Positions 10,710 through 21,150 of a stretch of 64,000 bases of DNA are shown in pieces. The first letter of the stretch is position 1. The number at the start of each line of letters is the position of its first letter. Under the pieces are notes generated by a model, which saw only the letters and a program-made list of their open reading frames with translations, did no database searches and was not told the origin of the DNA. The DNA is from Cycas panzhihuaensis (lineage: Eukaryota; Cycadophyta), in the NCBI GenBank assembly GCA_023213395.1, contig CM041465.1:137833741-137897740 (forward strand), given 5' to 3'. A program made the position numbers and the translations under genes.

Positions 10710-11737
10710 CCATTGAAAGGCATTCTTTTTTAGTAATGCGGTTAATGGAGCTGCAATTTTACCGTAGTCTTTAACAAATGTATGATAATAGCCTATGAGT
10801 TCCAAAAATCCACAAGGACTCTTGAGGGACTTTGGCTTTGGCCAATTTTGCATGTGTTCAATTTTATTAGGGTCCACTTTAATGCTCTTCATCGAAACAA
10901 TATGTCCAAGGTATTTTGCTTCCCTAGTACCAAAGGAGCATTTGTAACACTTGGCATGAAGTTGGCTTTTTGTTAAAAGTTGTATAGCTTGGTCCAAGTG
11001 AATCAAATGATCCTCTTGTGTTTTATTACAAACCATGATGTCATCAAAGAATATTAATATGAATTTTCGGAGGAAGGGTTAAAAATTTTGATTCATCAAG
11101 CTCCAAGAGGTGGATGATGCATTTGTGAGGGCAAACAACATTACCATAATTCATAGTGGCCTTCATGAGTGTGGAAGGTTGTCTTGGGAATATCCTCCTA
11201 TCATATTTGGATATGGTGGTAGCCAGACCATATGTCTAATTTGGAGAAAAATCAAGCACCATGCAATTCATCCAATAATTCATCAATTACTAGAATAGAA
11301 AATTTGTCCTTGATGATAATTTTTTTCAGCTCTCGAAAATCCATACACAACTTCAATGACCTAACTTTCCTTCTAACCAAGAGTATTAGAGGAAAAAGGG
11401 TTGATACTTGATCGAATGACCCCTGCATCCAGTAATTCTCTGACTATCCTTTTGATTTCTGTCTTCTGTGTGTAGGGGTGAGGTCGAATATTAGGTGGTG
11501 GATTATTGGGAATTGATTGTGTGGCATGGTCATGCAACTGTCGAGGCAATACTTGTGGGGGTTTGCAGATACTAAGGCATGCTTTTTGAGGACTAATCGC
11601 TAATCAAGAGGGATAGTTGCATCTGGCATTGGGTTTGATGTTGAGTCAGTTGTTTTTGTCATTTGTACTACACATAGTTGAGCCACCACTCCCTAAAGAT
11701 CCCTTTTTAATATTTTCTCCATTTGGTGGGAGCTAAC
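10710..11737 (-). pseudogene. Gypsy reverse transcriptase remnant (G3)
   Basis: Motifs in order on the minus strand: CMDFRELKKIIIKD (template/primer region), [10 protein letters not shown] then FFSKLD (first catalytic aspartate), FFDDIMV near 11050 (YxDD box with F for Y), and in the 110-residue frame 11036-10704 KYLGHIVSMKSIKVDPNKIE and the thumb-like GYYHTFVKDYGKIAAPLTALL. The frame ends at KKNAFQW, exactly where the R1 LTR begins. Several stops and frameshifts lie upstream of 11036. Confidence 0.85.
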
Positions 11738-12555
11738 TGTTGACTCAGGTATTCCCACTGCACTTGTGGGAACAATGCACTTGTCAAGGTTACACAGGCT
11801 ATAGTCTAGTTAGGATCATCAACATGGTTATTCACATACATTCCACAGTTATTCACGTAATTATATCACAATAGTACACAAAGACGTAAATCAACACATA
11901 TTCAGCTTTTCATCCTTATAAACACAGAGAATACACAGTTTTCCACGTAACTCTTCTTTCCATTAAGCAATAAGTTCAATTACACAGAGGGCTGAAATGC
12001 ATTCCTATGCATTCCAGCAGCATACACTCTTCTGTTACAGGTGTACCCAGGTGGTACTTATCAATAACACTTGCTTCAATCGAATGTCTTATGTGCTGGC
12101 ATCTGTACCATTACGTACCCTGAATATTCAGCTCTCACCCTAACCAAATGGTCCTTGCATACTTCCTTAAATGTGCCTCTTTGTACCTTTTGGTTGAAGG
12201 GTTATAACCGCCTATCATAACCGTACCCCTTTAGTCAAATGTACCTTTTCCTTAATCATTAGTTATACATTTAACTAATGTCTTCATCATGTCTGTACGT
12301 ACGTCTGCTAGCTCCCCAGGCTTCTATTGGTCCCGTACTGTCGTGCGTACCGCCACTTAGTTTAGTTACATTCCTTCTTTGGTATGTATCGTATTACGTG
12401 CACATTCCGGTGCTTTTGTCATACGTACCCAGAATACTAGTTTTTCTACAGTTTCGCCTCGTGCGTACCTCCGTACGGTCCGTACCTACACATCTAGGGT
12501 TATCCAGCCTACCTTTGGTCTTCCAACAACTATATGATCAATTTATGCCCCAACA
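11738..12555 (-). repeat. 3' LTR of E1 (818 bp)
   Basis: Starts TGTTGACTCAGGTATTCCCA and ends ATGCCCCAACA in plus-strand view; matches 21485-22296. Outside it on the left is the CTAAC duplication. The part right of about 12290 (5' end of U3 in element sense) is rich in GTACGT words and aligns poorly with the partner LTR, while the rest aligns well. The 139-residue plus-strand frame at 12278-12697 is not considered a gene. Confidence 0.92.
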
Positions 12556-12698
12556 TCTATCCTGGGTCAACAGTATGGGTTTGAGCATCCTTGCTCAACA
12601 AAATTCTAAAAATTTTTCAAAATTTTGGGGTATTCCTCCCCCGCTCTGTCTCAAGGTGGCTCCTGCTACCTCTGTCCTGCTAGGATTTCTTCATTAAT

Positions 12699-13660
12699 CT
12701 ATGTTAAGGTAGCAATGATAGTATCCTTTTCCTTAATTTTATCTTGAAGGGCAGCTATCTCGGCTCTATACCCTTCCTCCATTTCTTGAATAAGCTGAAT
12801 TATAGGTCCTGACTTATTATGTGGTGTGGGAGGTGCTGAGGCTTCACCTGCTTCCATTGACGGAGGGAAGTCTTCCCATTCTTCCCAGGAGGCCTCTACT
12901 TCTTCTTCCTCCTCCCCTGATTCCTCTTCACCTTTCTTCCATTTACCTCTTCTGTGGACAGCCTGTTTTGTCCGATGTGGAATAGGTGTTCCTGGTGTTC
13001 TCTGCAACTAGGCGAGTACCTTATGCATTTGTTTTTGAACCTATCTTTTTGCTTCCATTAGCGAATCCCGGAATTCAGCGCCTTTGTTTAATGATAGGTT
13101 CCCATGGAGAAATGGTGGTTCTTGTTAGCTATACTTCTGGACATTGATAAAAAAAGATAGCCAATAATAAGGAGGGATGTCAAAAGGGATGTGTCCTGAT
13201 CTCCTTGAGTTGCTGCCTCATGTTTTCTGCCAAGAATTTGGACCAATTCAGTTTCTGTCCTTCTCGAATTTTTAATAACACTGGTATCATCCCTCCCGGA
13301 ATGTATGTATACTTCCGTTTGGACAAAAATCAGGAATTTATAACTTTTGCTATCCATTGGAGTTTGATATTAATGATATCTGCTACGCGAATTCCACCAG
13401 ACATTATCTAGGTATTTGCTTGACATAAATCTCTTAACCACATTTCACGGTCAACCTCTGACCTCTTGGTACCCAGGGGAATTTCCCCTTCATTTGGGAG
13501 TTTTGTTATGGTGTGAATTATTTCTGCATCCATCTTGACCTTCCTACTATCTTCCTTCAATGCTAACAAGATCTGGTCCATGAGTTCTGGGTCATAATAC
13601 ATAGGATTGCAATAAATCTAGTCTCTCCATCCTGCTTGTTTTACCTTGGTCTAAAATTGA
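12699..13660 (-). pseudogene. Accessory ORF of E1, between integrase and 3' LTR
   Basis: Minus-strand pieces read in order: MYYDPELMDQILLALKED and IIHTITKLPNEGEIPLGTKR (13602-13408), a frame-shifted middle with ADIINIKLQWIAKVIN, then an acidic glutamate-rich part and a coiled-coil-like end EMEEGYRAEIAALQDKIK (13007-12699). The same protein, equally broken, occurs in E2 at 25815-26771. Tat/Athila-type elements often carry an extra ORF here, sometimes called env-like; I see no signal peptide or membrane segment, so I leave function open. It may be structural or RNA-binding. Confidence 0.7.
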
Positions 13661-14026
13661 GCTGGTAGAGCTTGCAATTCCTACTTAAACTTTGGTATAA
13701 ATGCTTCTTGGCATCCTGTTGTCCTCATTCTGGCTGTGGAATTCTAGAGATAGTTGAAAATAAACTAACAGTGCAAATCGGAACCCTACATACGTACTTT
13801 TTGGGTATGCTTGTCATTTTCTTGAAATTCTGTGCTAAGATGCGTACCAGAGTCACTTTTTCGTCTTGTAGGGTTGTATGGTTGTTTGGCAGAAATTCTG
13901 AAGTTGATTCTTCTGTCGTTTTTCGCTGTGTACTTCACAGGAATGCTCGCAAGTACGTAATGTTTTGTCTTATTCACTATTTTGTCTTATATGTGCTTTT
14001 GGTATGTATAATATTATTCGCTCCCA
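13661..14026. other. Spacer of E1 with GTACGT-rich sequence
   Basis: Between the accessory ORF and the regular 67-bp array. It holds scattered GTACGTA-like words (near 13790 and 13953) that look like degenerate array units. The 127-residue plus-strand frame at 13672-14055 is antisense or chance; I find no domain in it. Confidence 0.5.
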
Positions 14027-14410
14027 CTGTGCGTACTCGATTGCATACTTTTTAGGTACATATAATGTAACTGGGCACTTAGGCTTACTTTCCACTATGC
14101 GTACCCGACTACGTACTTTTCAGGTACGTACACTGTAATCGGTTAACTTAATTTTCTTTTCACTATGCATACCTGACTGCATACTTTTCAGGTACGTATA
14201 ATGTAACTGGGTAACTTAAACTTTCTTTTCACTGTGCGTACCTGACTGCGTACTTTTCAGGTACGTATAATGTAATTTTGATTCACTTTTTTGAACTGTG
14301 CGTACTGGACTGTATTTCCCTGGTACGTATAGTGTAATTTCAAAATTTGGTCACTTTTTTAACTGTGCGTACCTGGTAACATACCTTTTTGGTACGTATA
14401 ATGTATTTTG
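14027..14410 (-). repeat. Tandem array, six units of about 67 bp (E1)
   Basis: Units begin near 14027, 14094, 14161, 14230, 14294 and 14361, spaced 64-69 bp. Each has a core reading about GTGCGTACCTGACTGCGTAC followed by a GGTACGTATAATGTAA-like tail, then a T-rich spacer. The array lies between integrase and the accessory ORF. Two similar units occur in E2 near 27115 and 27184. Tandem repeats near the 3' end are known in Tat-lineage elements and can seed satellite DNA. Confidence 0.85.
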
Positions 14411-14694
14411 CTTGTATGCTTTTGAATTTTCCTCTGAATTTTTCAGTTTATGATGCTATTACTTATGTATGTGATGAGTTACGGTTGTTTTTTATTTTTT
14501 TCCAATTTTTTTTTTGTCTCTTTTTCCGTATCCATACCGAACCGGATCATGTTTCGGTATCAAGGCAATTCGTTTTGCCTCAACTTCATGCAACACAATA
14601 TAATACAACCAGCTGATACGGCTGGTAAAGCTGATTTATTCAATGTATGGTTTCAGTCTGCTACCATTCACTCGAGTTGGTAGCAGTGGTCCAT
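14411..14694. other. Spacer between tandem array and integrase end (E1)
   Basis: T-rich sequence with no supported gene. The two short overlapping plus-strand frames at 14389-14683 lack any domain and lie opposite the element. Confidence 0.5.
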
Positions 14695-15640
14695 CTATTC
14701 CCGAAGTTGCACCGATCCGTTCTCGAAGACTTTTTCTGCAATGTATGGTCCCAACCATCGCATCTTGAGTTTGCTGGGGTGCATTTTGAACTTGCTGTCG
14801 TAAAGTAGCACTTGATCACCTTCTTTGAACTGAGGTTTACGTAAATGTCGGTCATGCCATGCTTTTTGTCGTTGCTTTTCTATATTTTGCAACCATTTTG
14901 CCATATGTCGCTTCTCTTCTAATCGCACTAATTCTTCCAATCGTTGTCGTAAGGACTGGAAGTTGTCTAATCAACATTGCATAGCAACTCATAGACTTGG
15001 TATCTCAAATTCCGTCGGAAGAATGGCTTATGTGCTGTAGACAAGCTGGAATGGAGTTTGTCCAGTTGATCTTTTATACGTTGTTCGGAACGCCCATAGC
15101 ACGGATGGCAATTTCTCTACCCAATCAGATCTGTCGACGTCGCATATCTTCCTTAAGCAATTCTCGATTATCTTATTCGAACTTTCCGCTTGGCCATTTG
15201 CTCTCGGATAATAGGGAGTAGATTTCCGATGACTTATCATGAAGGCTGATGTCAATGTCTCTATAGTTTGATTTAGAAAGTGGGTGCCTTGGTCACTCAC
15301 AATTTCCAAGGGGCATCCAAATCGTGTAATAACCACCTCGTACAGAAATTGAGCTGTACTTTCTGCATCGGCTTTCCGTAATGCTCTCGTTTCTACCCAC
15401 TTCGTCATATAGTCAATTGCCACCAAAATATATCGAGCTTTCGATCGATGAGCGGCTGGTTTAATTGGCCCCACGAAGTCGAGTCCCCATTTCTCGAATG
15501 GTGCTAAAGGTAAAATGGGATGTAGGGGTTGGAAATCCTGTCAATTAGATTTCCCAACTCGCTGGCAATAGTTGCAAGCTTGGATCCACTTCCTGACATC
15601 TTCGAACATGGATGGCCACTAGAATCCGGACATCAAAATT
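14695..15640 (-). pseudogene. Gypsy integrase (E1)
   Basis: A zinc-finger part near 15600-15550 reads CNYCQRVGKSN; then after a stop WGLDFVGPIKP gives the first catalytic aspartate. The 148-residue frame 15474-15028 contains IVSDQGTHF (second D, residue 61) and GQAESSNK (E, residue 97), keeping the D-35-E spacing. The C-terminal frame 14940-14695 has the GPY-type motif RWLGPYIAEKVFENGSVQL. Integrase inserts the cDNA into host chromatin. All three catalytic residues remain; stops and frameshifts separate the parts. No chromodomain is seen. Confidence 0.88.
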
Positions 15641-15879
15641 TTCTACCATGTGGCTAATTTGCCTATGTGTCCACCTACTACTTCTTTGTGTGCTTGCGAC
15701 ATGATTTGGTTGATCTCGTGTGGTCGAACACAATGTCATAACACTTCGTCTAGTCCCAATTTGTATAATTCCCCATTGATTAGTTAATATGGTTCTGCTT
15801 TTCTAATAAAATTCCATTTTCCTGTGCGATCTAATTTTGCTGACACTTCTCCAGTCGCTAAGTATTCTGGTATTCCCAT

Positions 15880-16402
15880 CATACCAGTCAATTGTTACCG
15901 CTTCTACACTGAATAGTGTTGCGTCTGGAAAGTCGTCTGACACTCCTGTAGCTTTTTCCCTGTTTGTGATTCTTGACAACTAATCAAGGATGATATAGGC
16001 TTTTTCGGGTTTCACAATGATCTTAAAAGAAAATTCTTGGAACAACATCAACCACCTGCTGATTCATCCCTGCATGATTGGCTTGTTTACCAAATACATC
16101 AACGCTTGGTGATTGACGAAGAACAAAAATGGATTTGACAATAGATAGTGTTGAAATTTCGGTAATGCATATACCATGCCAAGTGCTTCCCTCTCTGTCG
16201 TCGTGTAATTCTGCTCGGCCTTTGTAAGTTTTCGACTGGCGAAATATATCGGATGGTCTATTTTGTCGTCACTAGGTTGTGCTAATGCACATTCAATAGC
16301 TTATTGTGACGCATCTACATGTACATGGAAGGTCTTCTTCTAATCGGGAAATCGTAGTATAGGTGCTGCTATGATAGCTTGTTTCAATGCTTCAAATGCT
16401 TG
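15880..16402 (-). pseudogene. RNase H and connection region (E1)
   Basis: Follows the RT stop with QAFEALKQAIIAAPILRFPD, then HVHVDAS (RNase H catalytic aspartate), PIYFASRKLTKAEQNYTTTE and REALGMVYALPKFQHYLL. These are the usual RNase H landmarks of gypsy pol. At least three stops interrupt it. The enzyme degrades the RNA strand of RNA/DNA hybrids during reverse transcription. Confidence 0.8.
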
Positions 16403-17330
16403 CTACTGTTCCTCCGTCCATTCCCATTCAATGTTCTTTTTCAATAATTCCTCTAGGGGTCCTGATATGTATGCATATCCCCTGATGAATTTTTTGTAGT
16501 ATCCCATCAATCCCGAAAAACCTTTCAATTGTTTCCTCGTAAGTGGCATAGGGAAGTGCAGAATTGCAGATACCTTGGCTGAATTTGTCAGTAATCCTTC
16601 CTTGCTGACTATGTGCCCCAACAGGTTTCTGAAGGGTACCAGGAAGGTACATTTTTCTGGATTCAGACACAACTTGTTTTCACGGCATGTTTGTAACATT
16701 TCCCTCAAATTCTCCATGTGATCCTTCATTAATCCATACAATGTCCAATCGTCTAGGAATACCGCAACTTTTTCTCTGATAAATTTCTGAAATATGTTGA
16801 TTACAATTCGTTGGAATGTAGCTAGTGTATTCGTAAGACCGAATGACATCACTTTATATGCATGCGTTCCCCATTCTGTCACGAATGTGGTTTTCGCTTG
16901 ATCTTCTGGGGTAATCTGCACTTGATTGTACCTGCTGAATCCATCGGTGAAGGAGTATATTTCATTTCCTCCTACCAGAATATCTTCCGTAAAAGGTAAC
17001 GGAAATGGATCCTTCTTTGTTACCTTGTTTAGTTGTCTGTAATCCACACAGACACAGATTTTTCCATTCTTTTTAGGAACTACCACTATAGGGCTCACCC
17101 AGTCACTGTAGTCGATTTCGTAAATATATCACGCTTCCAACATTTTGTCTAGTTCGGCTTTCACTTTTTCCTTATATTTAGGATTCATCTAGTATGGCCT
17201 CTGTTTTACTGGTTTTGCATCTTCCACCAAATCGATATGATGCATTCCTATTTCCGGAGGAATGCCTTTTAGGTCCTTGTATAACCATGCAAATACGTCG
17301 CGGAATTCTTCAAACAATTGTTAGGCTTCC
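16403..17330 (-). pseudogene. Gypsy reverse transcriptase (E1)
   Basis: The open 231-residue part (17098-16403) runs from MSPIVVVPKKNGKICVCVDY through QVQITPEDQAKTTFVTEWGT, MSFGLTNTLATFQR, the catalytic box VAVFLDDWTLYG and LGHIVSKEGLL to the thumb region GYYKKFIRGYAYISGPLEELL. FLDDW instead of YxDD is typical of the Tat/Athila side. Upstream, to about 17330, the RT N-terminus (FRDVFAWLYKDLKGIPPE) is in the same frame with stops. The frame is shared with the gag-like insert and protease. Confidence 0.9.
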
Positions 17331-17362
17331 ACTACTGTTTGATGATCCCAATAATTTCCAAT

Positions 17363-18004
17363 TCATATGAGTTTGGGATTGTCTTGGCTGCCGACATTGA
17401 TCTCAGTAGTTTTTAACTTAATTACTCCAACATCTTCCTTATTTCCAGTTTTGTGTCCCGGAGTATCCTCTAACTTCCTTTCTCCAATATTAAGTTCTGT
17501 GAATTCTGCAGGGTAATTCATAATTTCTTCTCCCTCGTCAGGTACTGATTCTTTCTCCTCTTGGTTTGTCAGTTCTTGTTCTAGTTTTATACTCATTAAT
17601 CTAATATGCTTTAGGATTCTATTTATTTACTTGTTTTCTGAGATATGCCTAAAGGTTTTTATAAATGATTTCTTCAAGCTTCCCCAAGTCACATCTAAAC
17701 TTTGTTCCTTTCCGAGGAATCAGTCCTTGGCTACTTTTCCCAGGGTATGGTAGAAGTAGTTAGGCCAATTTTGTTTGGGTATACTTAAGGATATCCATTT
17801 TTGTTTACATTTTTGTATATGCTCCCTAGGGTTTTGACCTACATAAAAGAATGGGGTGTCTAATTGTTTTGGATGATCGAATCGGATTCGAAACATCGTT
17901 TGTAACTCTTTCCAATTTTTAAGAATGGTTTGGTGGGCCAGGTACCAATACCAAGTCTTTCCCCGTAAGGTCAATACTAGGTCTTGTTGCCATTGGGTTT
18001 TATC
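17363..18004 (-). pseudogene. Gag-like segment plus acidic linker inside E1 pol
   Basis: In the same reading frame as protease and RT. From the right: LTLRGKTWYWYLAHQ, KNWKELQTMFRIRF, YVGQNPREHIQKCKQKW, then NWPNYFYHTLGKVAKD and WGSLKKSFIKTFRHI. The L-x-G-K-x-W ... W-x-E-L-x-x-x-F-x-x-R-F pattern is that of the retrotransposon gag capsid family, yet it lies between protease and RT. After it comes an acidic linker (17596-17363). One stop (18005-18007) separates it from the upstream linker ORF. The gag-like call is by pattern only. Confidence 0.6.
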
Positions 18005-18811
18005 TCAATTCCCGTGTTCTATCCAGTATTCAACACAATGAGTTAGGTGGGTAGTCCCATATAACTGCTCTCCATAGAACGACTTAACATGCTTCCCAAT
18101 GTAAATTTGGTGATTTATTTCTTCTAGGATAAAAACTCTACTATTTAGACTAGAGTCTTTAAAAGTATTTACCAGTGACTCTCCTTCTATTTTCCTGGTT
18201 TTGGCGCCAATTGTTGGAAGGGATCGGTTACTGGGTGGGTATACTTCTAAGGAAGAGGAGGAAGGAATATTACTTCCTTCCTTGGGTTGTAATAAGGGGT
18301 GGGAATCTACCTCAGGACCCACGCCTGATGTAGAAGGGAGGTCGGGGTTACTATTAGCTACTACAAAACTATGAAAAATATTAGGTATGCTAGGGGGTTG
18401 TTGGTCTAGTTGGCTGTTATCCCTTAAACTATCATTAGTCATTATATACTCAAAAGAATCTAAATTATCATTAATGTCTTTAGTTACACATTTGGATAAT
18501 AAATTACATCTATGAGAAGAGGAGTTTACTTCATAGGCATCCTGCAGCCAATAATCCATGAATCTCATTCCATTTTTGTTGTCTGAAGAGTTGTATATTT
18601 CTCCAAAATAGGTCGGTTCTTCTTCTTGGTAATTGGTCGATGTCGTGGGCTCTTCCGCAGTATGATAGAGGTTTTCTTCCTCGAGGGAAGAGGATGTTGT
18701 TTCACTTGTGACAGTCGTACTGGATCCCTCGTCCAGTATCATTTCGATGGAATTCCTTCCGAGCATCGGTAATACTACTTTGTTCCCATTATCCGATAAG
18801 GTGAAGGTCAC
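18005..18811 (-). pseudogene. Ser/Thr/Glu-rich linker ORF between protease and gag-like segment (E1)
   Basis: An open 268-residue frame. The first 20 residues (LSDNGNKVVLPMLGRN) look like the end of the protease. Residues about 25-80 are rich in S, T and E; the middle is polar and unstructured; the last 45 (VKSFYGEQLYGTTHLTHC and following) look like the start of the gag-like segment downstream. It is in frame with protease upstream and RT downstream. I know of no standard domain at this place in gypsy pol. Confidence 0.65.
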
Positions 18812-18817
18812 ATTTTT

Positions 18818-19345
18818 CTAATTTTGGAGGTATTGGGTTTTGTATAGCCACAGCCTCCCCAATAGTGCTGGGTAGGGAGTTGCCCATTTTTCTGTTTCCA
18901 CGATTGTGAAATTAATTTTTACCACAATCCCTGCCACATCCACCTTGATGTCGGCTAATCTTCCCATAGGTTGCACTAATAATTCGTTGGCCAATTTCAA
19001 CGAATATGTTGCTGCTTCCAACTTTAGACTTCCCAGTTTTCGCCATGTCGAAGCTAGTAATATGTTGACGGCCGCGCCTCCATCAACAATCACTTTTTGG
19101 AATGTTTCTTCCAGTACCATCATTGTTACCATAGGATCCATATCGAATGATGGCATTATTTTCTTTAAACTCTTTGTAATTCCACGTTGTAGTACTCCTC
19201 CTTTAATCCAATCAATGACTTGGCATAGGGGGATGGTCAATTGTAGCTGTTTGACCAAATTCTCCATCAACAACAGCATTCTCGAAATGTCTTCCACTGG
19301 TAACCCTTTAAGTAGTTCTTCTATTTGCACCATCTGATGCTGCAC
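18818..19345 (-). pseudogene. Gypsy retropepsin (E1)
   Basis: An open frame of 175 residues. Active site VIVDGGAAVNILLASTWRKL, with D-G-G in place of D-S/T-G as in several Tat/Athila elements; then YSLKLANELLVQPMGRL and, near the end, YPALLGRLWLYKTQYLQ. Only the stop at 18818-18820 separates it from the linker. The 143-residue plus-strand frame at 18906-19337 is its antisense shadow. The protease would process gag-pol. Confidence 0.85.
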
Positions 19346-19535
19346 CTTTGGCTCTTCTGGTATGTTCTCTTTTTCTTTCTGCTTATTTTTAAAATGCGTA
19401 TACGTATTTGGTTTCTGGTTTTCCCATTGGTAATGTATTTTCTTCCTGAGCTAAGCCATCCAATACTTGTTTTGCTTATTTAAATCGATCCATTTCTATT
19501 TGCGGATCCGGATATCCTTCGTTTTGTTTCTCCTT

Positions 19536-20327
19536 CTATTTATTCTGAAGTTTTACATTTTTAGTTTCTGGTATAATCGTCATTAGGTTAGTGGCTCTGA
19601 CCTTCCCTTTACAATCATCTGTCTTATGGTCACTTGGGTCGCAATTACTGCATATGAATGGTTTTTGCTCGTATTCTTGTTTAGTTGGGCATTCAGACTT
19701 CCAGTGCCCAAATTGTAAACAAATGAGGCATCTCCCCATGGGTTGCTTCTTTCTCGAGGGCTCTTGTGTACCCCTCGTTATGTAAACATTCCGAGGTGGG
19801 TTGCCTCCCCTTCCACTACCTCGTCCTCTGTAGGCTTTCCCTCTGGGATTGTAGAAACAATCTTTAGTCATATGCGTATCAACATCGCATATGTGGCACC
19901 ATTTGTCCTGTTGGTGCAATGCATTAGTTTTTGGATTCAGTGCGCATTCTTTAGTTGTATGTGAATTCTCTTCACAGATATGGCACCATTTGGTTATCTT
20001 TTCAGCATGGTCTTTCTTTTTTGTTGTTTCTTCTTCTCTGCTATTTCTGATTTTTAGCCTAGCCACTTCCTTTCTTAAGGCTTCCAATTTTGATTCCTCT
20101 TCTGCTACTCCCACCTGGCAGAAGGGTCGATTATACTGATTTTGCTTGAGTTCCCTAATCTCCTCTTGCAATCTTAATAGTAGGGAGTCATGTCCTCCTG
20201 CCTGTGCATCCATTTCCATTTCAAAGTCCAATGCTAAATCTTTGGCATTTTTAAATGATTTCAACGGATGGGCATGTATCATGGCTCTCAGTTTTTCATT
20301 CAACCCTCTCACAAAATAGTTCTTCAT
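19536..20327 (-). pseudogene. Gag nucleocapsid region with four zinc knuckles (E1)
   Basis: An open 263-residue frame. Residues about 1-45 end the capsid (ENPF-like MKNYFVRGLNEKLRAMI); about 46-100 are a heptad-like coiled coil (LLLRLQEEIRELKQ); then four complete C-X2-C-X4-H-X4-C knuckles: CHICEENSHTTKEC (115-128), CHICDVDTHMTKDC (144-157), CLICLQFGHWKSEC (200-213) and CSNCDPSDHKTDDC (226-239). A glycine/arginine-rich stretch lies between knuckles 2 and 3. One or two knuckles is usual. Nucleocapsid binds element RNA. A frameshift joins it to the capsid part upstream. Confidence 0.9.
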
Positions 20328-21150
20328 GTTGTGGTCGATTCGCTTTTAGATTAATCATCTTGGCGATGATTTTCATTCTACTGATATAAGTTAGCAGTGA
20401 TTCTCCCGGCCTTTGTTTAATTTCCTTCAAGGCGATTTCCACTGTTTCGTTACTACGGAACTTCTAAAATCTTTCTTCGAAGGATTTCTTGATCTTTGCC
20501 CATGAACCATTCTTGTTTATTTCTTTGTACCATGCCAATGGTACTCCCCTCAGTGTACAGGCGAATCTGGCTTTTATCTCATCCTCGTATGTAATCTTTT
20601 TCACATCAATCGATTCGAAGAGGTATACGTGTTCTGCTACGTCCGAAGTGTCGTTGAAAATCAACTTTCCAAAGTCTCTGTAATCATCCATCTTGGGGAA
20701 TTGCAATAGTGTCCCACCTGGTGGTGATTCTTCCCTTTTCTCCTCCTTCGGGGATGCACTTGGAGTGCCTACTGCTGTATTATCCTTCCCAAATAACGGA
20801 TTATTAAATGGGGTTTTAATATGTATAAGTTCTACTACACCTGGCACTTGTATGGTTAACGGTGTCACTGTAATATATGCTTGATCAAATCCTGCATCGA
20901 TGAATCCTCAAAAGCATCTTGTGAGCTTATTTTCCCAATATGCCGAGGGACCTTCCTTCGCCTTCTTCTCGCTGTCACTTAGGTCCTTCGGACTGTCCTC
21001 CACAGGTATACTTCCCTCTTTTAAGGTTTGTTTATGTTCCTTATTCACCTTTGATTTTTCTTCATATTCTGGGCTAAACAAATCATCTTTGATTGGGGCT
21101 GGTGTTAATACCATACATTCTCCATTAGTTCCCTCTTCTTGTTCTTGAGG
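20328..21150 (-). pseudogene. Gag N-terminal and capsid region (E1)
   Basis: Two frames in register (21114-20908 and 20868-20464) separated by a stop, then a frame-shifted link to the nucleocapsid. The first is lysine/glutamate-rich. The second has LLQFPKMDDYRDFGKLIF and ARFACTLRGVPLAWYKEI then KIKKSFEERF, the gag capsid pattern; the link reads ALKEIKQRPGESLLTYISRM. This is the ordinary gag of E1, which makes the gag-like segment in pol an additional one. Confidence 0.8.

Noticed and set aside
12278-12697. 139-residue plus-strand frame over the E1 LTR end
   Set aside because: Crosses the LTR boundary of E1 and is on the non-coding strand of the element.
12699-13660. Reading the accessory ORF as an envelope protein
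   Set aside because: No signal peptide, glycosylation-rich ectodomain or transmembrane helix is visible.
14027-14410. Regular repeats that might suggest a CRISPR array
   Set aside because: Units are about 67 bp with similar, not unique, spacers and lie inside a plant retrotransposon; it is a tandem array.
18906-19337. 143-residue plus-strand frame
   Set aside because: Exact antisense of the E1 protease.
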